This document shows positions 5,250 to 5,740 of a DNA stretch of 5,740 bases, piece after piece (within the stretch, counting starts at the first letter, position 1; every line of letters starts with the position of its first letter). Below the pieces are notes generated by a model. The model saw nothing but the letters and a program-made list of their open reading frames with translations. It ran no database searches and was not told the DNA's origin. The translations under genes and the position numbers were made by a program. The stretch spans positions 1 through 5,740 of the forward strand of contig CAAFZH010000065.1 of NCBI GenBank assembly GCA_900767495.1, written 5' to 3'. The DNA comes from Clostridia bacterium. Its GTDB lineage: Bacteria > Bacillota > Clostridia > Christensenellales > Borkfalkiaceae.

Positions 5250-5261
5250 CGTTTGTTACAG

Positions 5262-5303
5262 GGCGGTTTATCTCCTATCGGCACCTATGTGCCTCGTAAT
5301 GAC
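5262..5303 (+). repeat. Second copy of the interspersed repeat
   Basis: TTTATCTCCTATCG (5267-5280) matches the reverse complement of bases 15-28 at 13 of 14 positions. It runs into the hairpin GGCAC-CTAT-GTGCC (5280-5293) and then CCTCGTAATGAC. The reverse complement, GTCATTACGAGG, resembles the common GTCATTGCGAGG intergenic repeats (recalled, not searched). It is in opposite orientation to the copy at the window start. Confidence 0.45.
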
Positions 5304-5331
5304 AACGTTTTTTCAAAACACGGTCTTTTGC

Positions 5332-5379
5332 ACCCGCTTTTTACGTTCCGTTATAATCAATATATAATAATAAGCGGGT
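5332..5379. repeat. 8-bp inverted repeat around an AT-rich core
   Basis: ACCCGCTT (5332-5339) and AAGCGGGT (5372-5379) are exact reverse complements flanking 32 nt of mostly A/T. The core includes TATAAT (5352-5357), with TTGCAC 18 bp upstream (5328-5333) as a weak -35. A promoter here is possible, but no ORF follows. The rest of 5304-5470 shows no gene or RNA I can support. Confidence 0.3.
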
Positions 5380-5470
5380 TTGCGCATACGTCGTCGCAAT
5401 TATAACGGTAGTGCGTTTAGTCATCGTTTTTATCGCGCCGATTTCGTCGGAATTCGACTACTTTTGTCGC

Positions 5471-5543
5471 TTTAAAATTTTTTTTGTTTTTTTTAAAAAA
5501 CTTTGAAAAAACGCTTGACTTCTCTTTTGCAATATGTTATCAT
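5471..5543 (+). promoter_or_regulatory. Strong extended -10 promoter with A/T tracts
   Basis: TTGACT (5515-5520), a 17-bp spacer and TATCAT (5538-5543) preceded by TG at 5535-5536 make an extended -10 promoter. Long T and A tracts at 5471-5510 lie where an UP element would sit. The start is expected near 5550 and the promoter serves the leader and ORF that follow. Confidence 0.75.
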
Positions 5544-5549
5544 ATGTAG

Positions 5550-5626
5550 GCTGTCAGTGCGACGGCGCTCAAGGTAAACGGTACTGTTTACCGACGTAGA
5601 TTAAAAATTGAATAGAAGGAAATGAA
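5550..5626 (+). promoter_or_regulatory. Leader RNA with two hairpins
   Basis: The predicted 5' UTR is about 77 nt long. It holds AGTGC-GACG-GCGCT (5556-5569, one G-T pair) and GGTAAAC-GGTACT-GTTTACC (5573-5592, 7 bp). AGAAGGA (5614-5620) is a Shine-Dalgarno 6 nt before TTG at 5627. An ATG AAT TGA at 5622-5630 overlaps that TTG, but it is only 1 nt from the Shine-Dalgarno, too close for efficient use. I do not recognise a known riboswitch class. Confidence 0.45.
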
Positions 5627-5740
5627 TTGAAACTAAAACGAATTGATCGAGAGATTGATTCACAAACGTTTCTGTCAATTTCAAAAAATCAAGTGTATAA
5701 TAAACTTATACACCCAAGCAGTCAGCAAAAGACGAAAAAA
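5627..5740 (+). CDS. Start of an unrecognised gene, cut by the window end
   Basis: A TTG-initiated frame stays open for 38 codons to the window edge. The product begins MKLKRIDREIDSQTFLSISK and is rich in Lys, Ser and Gln. The TTG is chosen because it lies 6 nt after AGAAGGA, an in-frame TGA at 5609 closes the frame upstream, and there is no in-frame ATG or GTG. Codon choice (ATT, TCA, CAA, AAT) is more AT-rich than in the upstream operon, which favours ATA, GCG and CGC. This might indicate recent acquisition, though 38 codons is a small sample. No signal peptide, membrane segment or known domain can be seen in what is present. Confidence 0.5.
   Translation, partial: MKLKRIDREIDSQTFLSISKNQVYNKLIHPSSQQKTKK

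Noticed and set aside
4840..5250. tmRNA, RNase P RNA, SRP RNA or 6S RNA
   Set aside because: No tRNA-like ends or tag frame, no proper RNase P core (only a passing GGAGGAAACGAC likeness near 4999), no SRP Alu/tetraloop domain, and no single long 6S-type hairpin.
5251..5514. tRNA or other small gene in the non-coding stretch
   Set aside because: No cloverleaf, no T-loop GTTCRA context and no ORF with a ribosome binding site; only the repeat, a weak inverted repeat and A/T tracts are seen.

Overview
The window looks like a chromosomal segment of a Bacillota-type bacterium, probably an uncultured clostridial lineage. The evidence is consensus sigma-A style promoters (TTGACA-17-TATAAT), AAAGGAGG-type Shine-Dalgarno sites, intrinsic terminators, and a CdaR/PucR-like regulator beside an S41 peptidase. 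A Christensenellales-like origin is only an impression from codon style.

Layout. (1) Positions 1-107 hold a truncated copy of an interspersed repeat and a perfect 14-bp inverted repeat lying 3' of asd. (2) Positions 108-1088 (minus) encode aspartate-semialdehyde dehydrogenase. (3) Positions 1089-1201 are a divergent promoter region in which both genes have a -10 box exactly 7 nt before the ATG and no Shine-Dalgarno, so both mRNAs are predicted to be leaderless. (4) Positions 1202-4731 (plus) form a three-gene operon. It encodes an RNase HI with an N-terminal viroplasmin domain and a ~210-residue C-terminal extension that resembles RnlA-type HEPN proteins, then a CdaR/PucR-like HTH regulator, then a membrane-anchored S41 C-terminal processing peptidase. 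The genes are 2 and 27 nt apart.

(5) Positions 4732-5250 are the most unusual part. A 103-bp region has dyad symmetry centred on base 4782 and carries two perfect-consensus promoters back to back. The rightward one should make a ~410-nt RNA ending at a good intrinsic terminator (5218-5249). That RNA contains three copies of AAGGAGnnnnCCGATG spaced exactly 105 nt apart, plus two further Shine-Dalgarno sites. The ATGs open ORFs of only 2, 3, 7 and 14 codons. I do not recognise this as a known RNA family.

(6) Positions 5251-5514 are non-coding and hold a second copy of the interspersed repeat, an AT-rich inverted repeat and A/T tracts. (7) Positions 5515-5740 contain a strong extended -10 promoter, a short leader with two hairpins, and the start of an unrecognised gene (TTG start at 5627) that runs off the window and has a different codon style.

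The operon could link RNA-DNA hybrid removal, a ligand-responsive regulator and envelope proteolysis, but no single pathway is evident. The asd gene is a housekeeping amino acid and cell-wall precursor gene.
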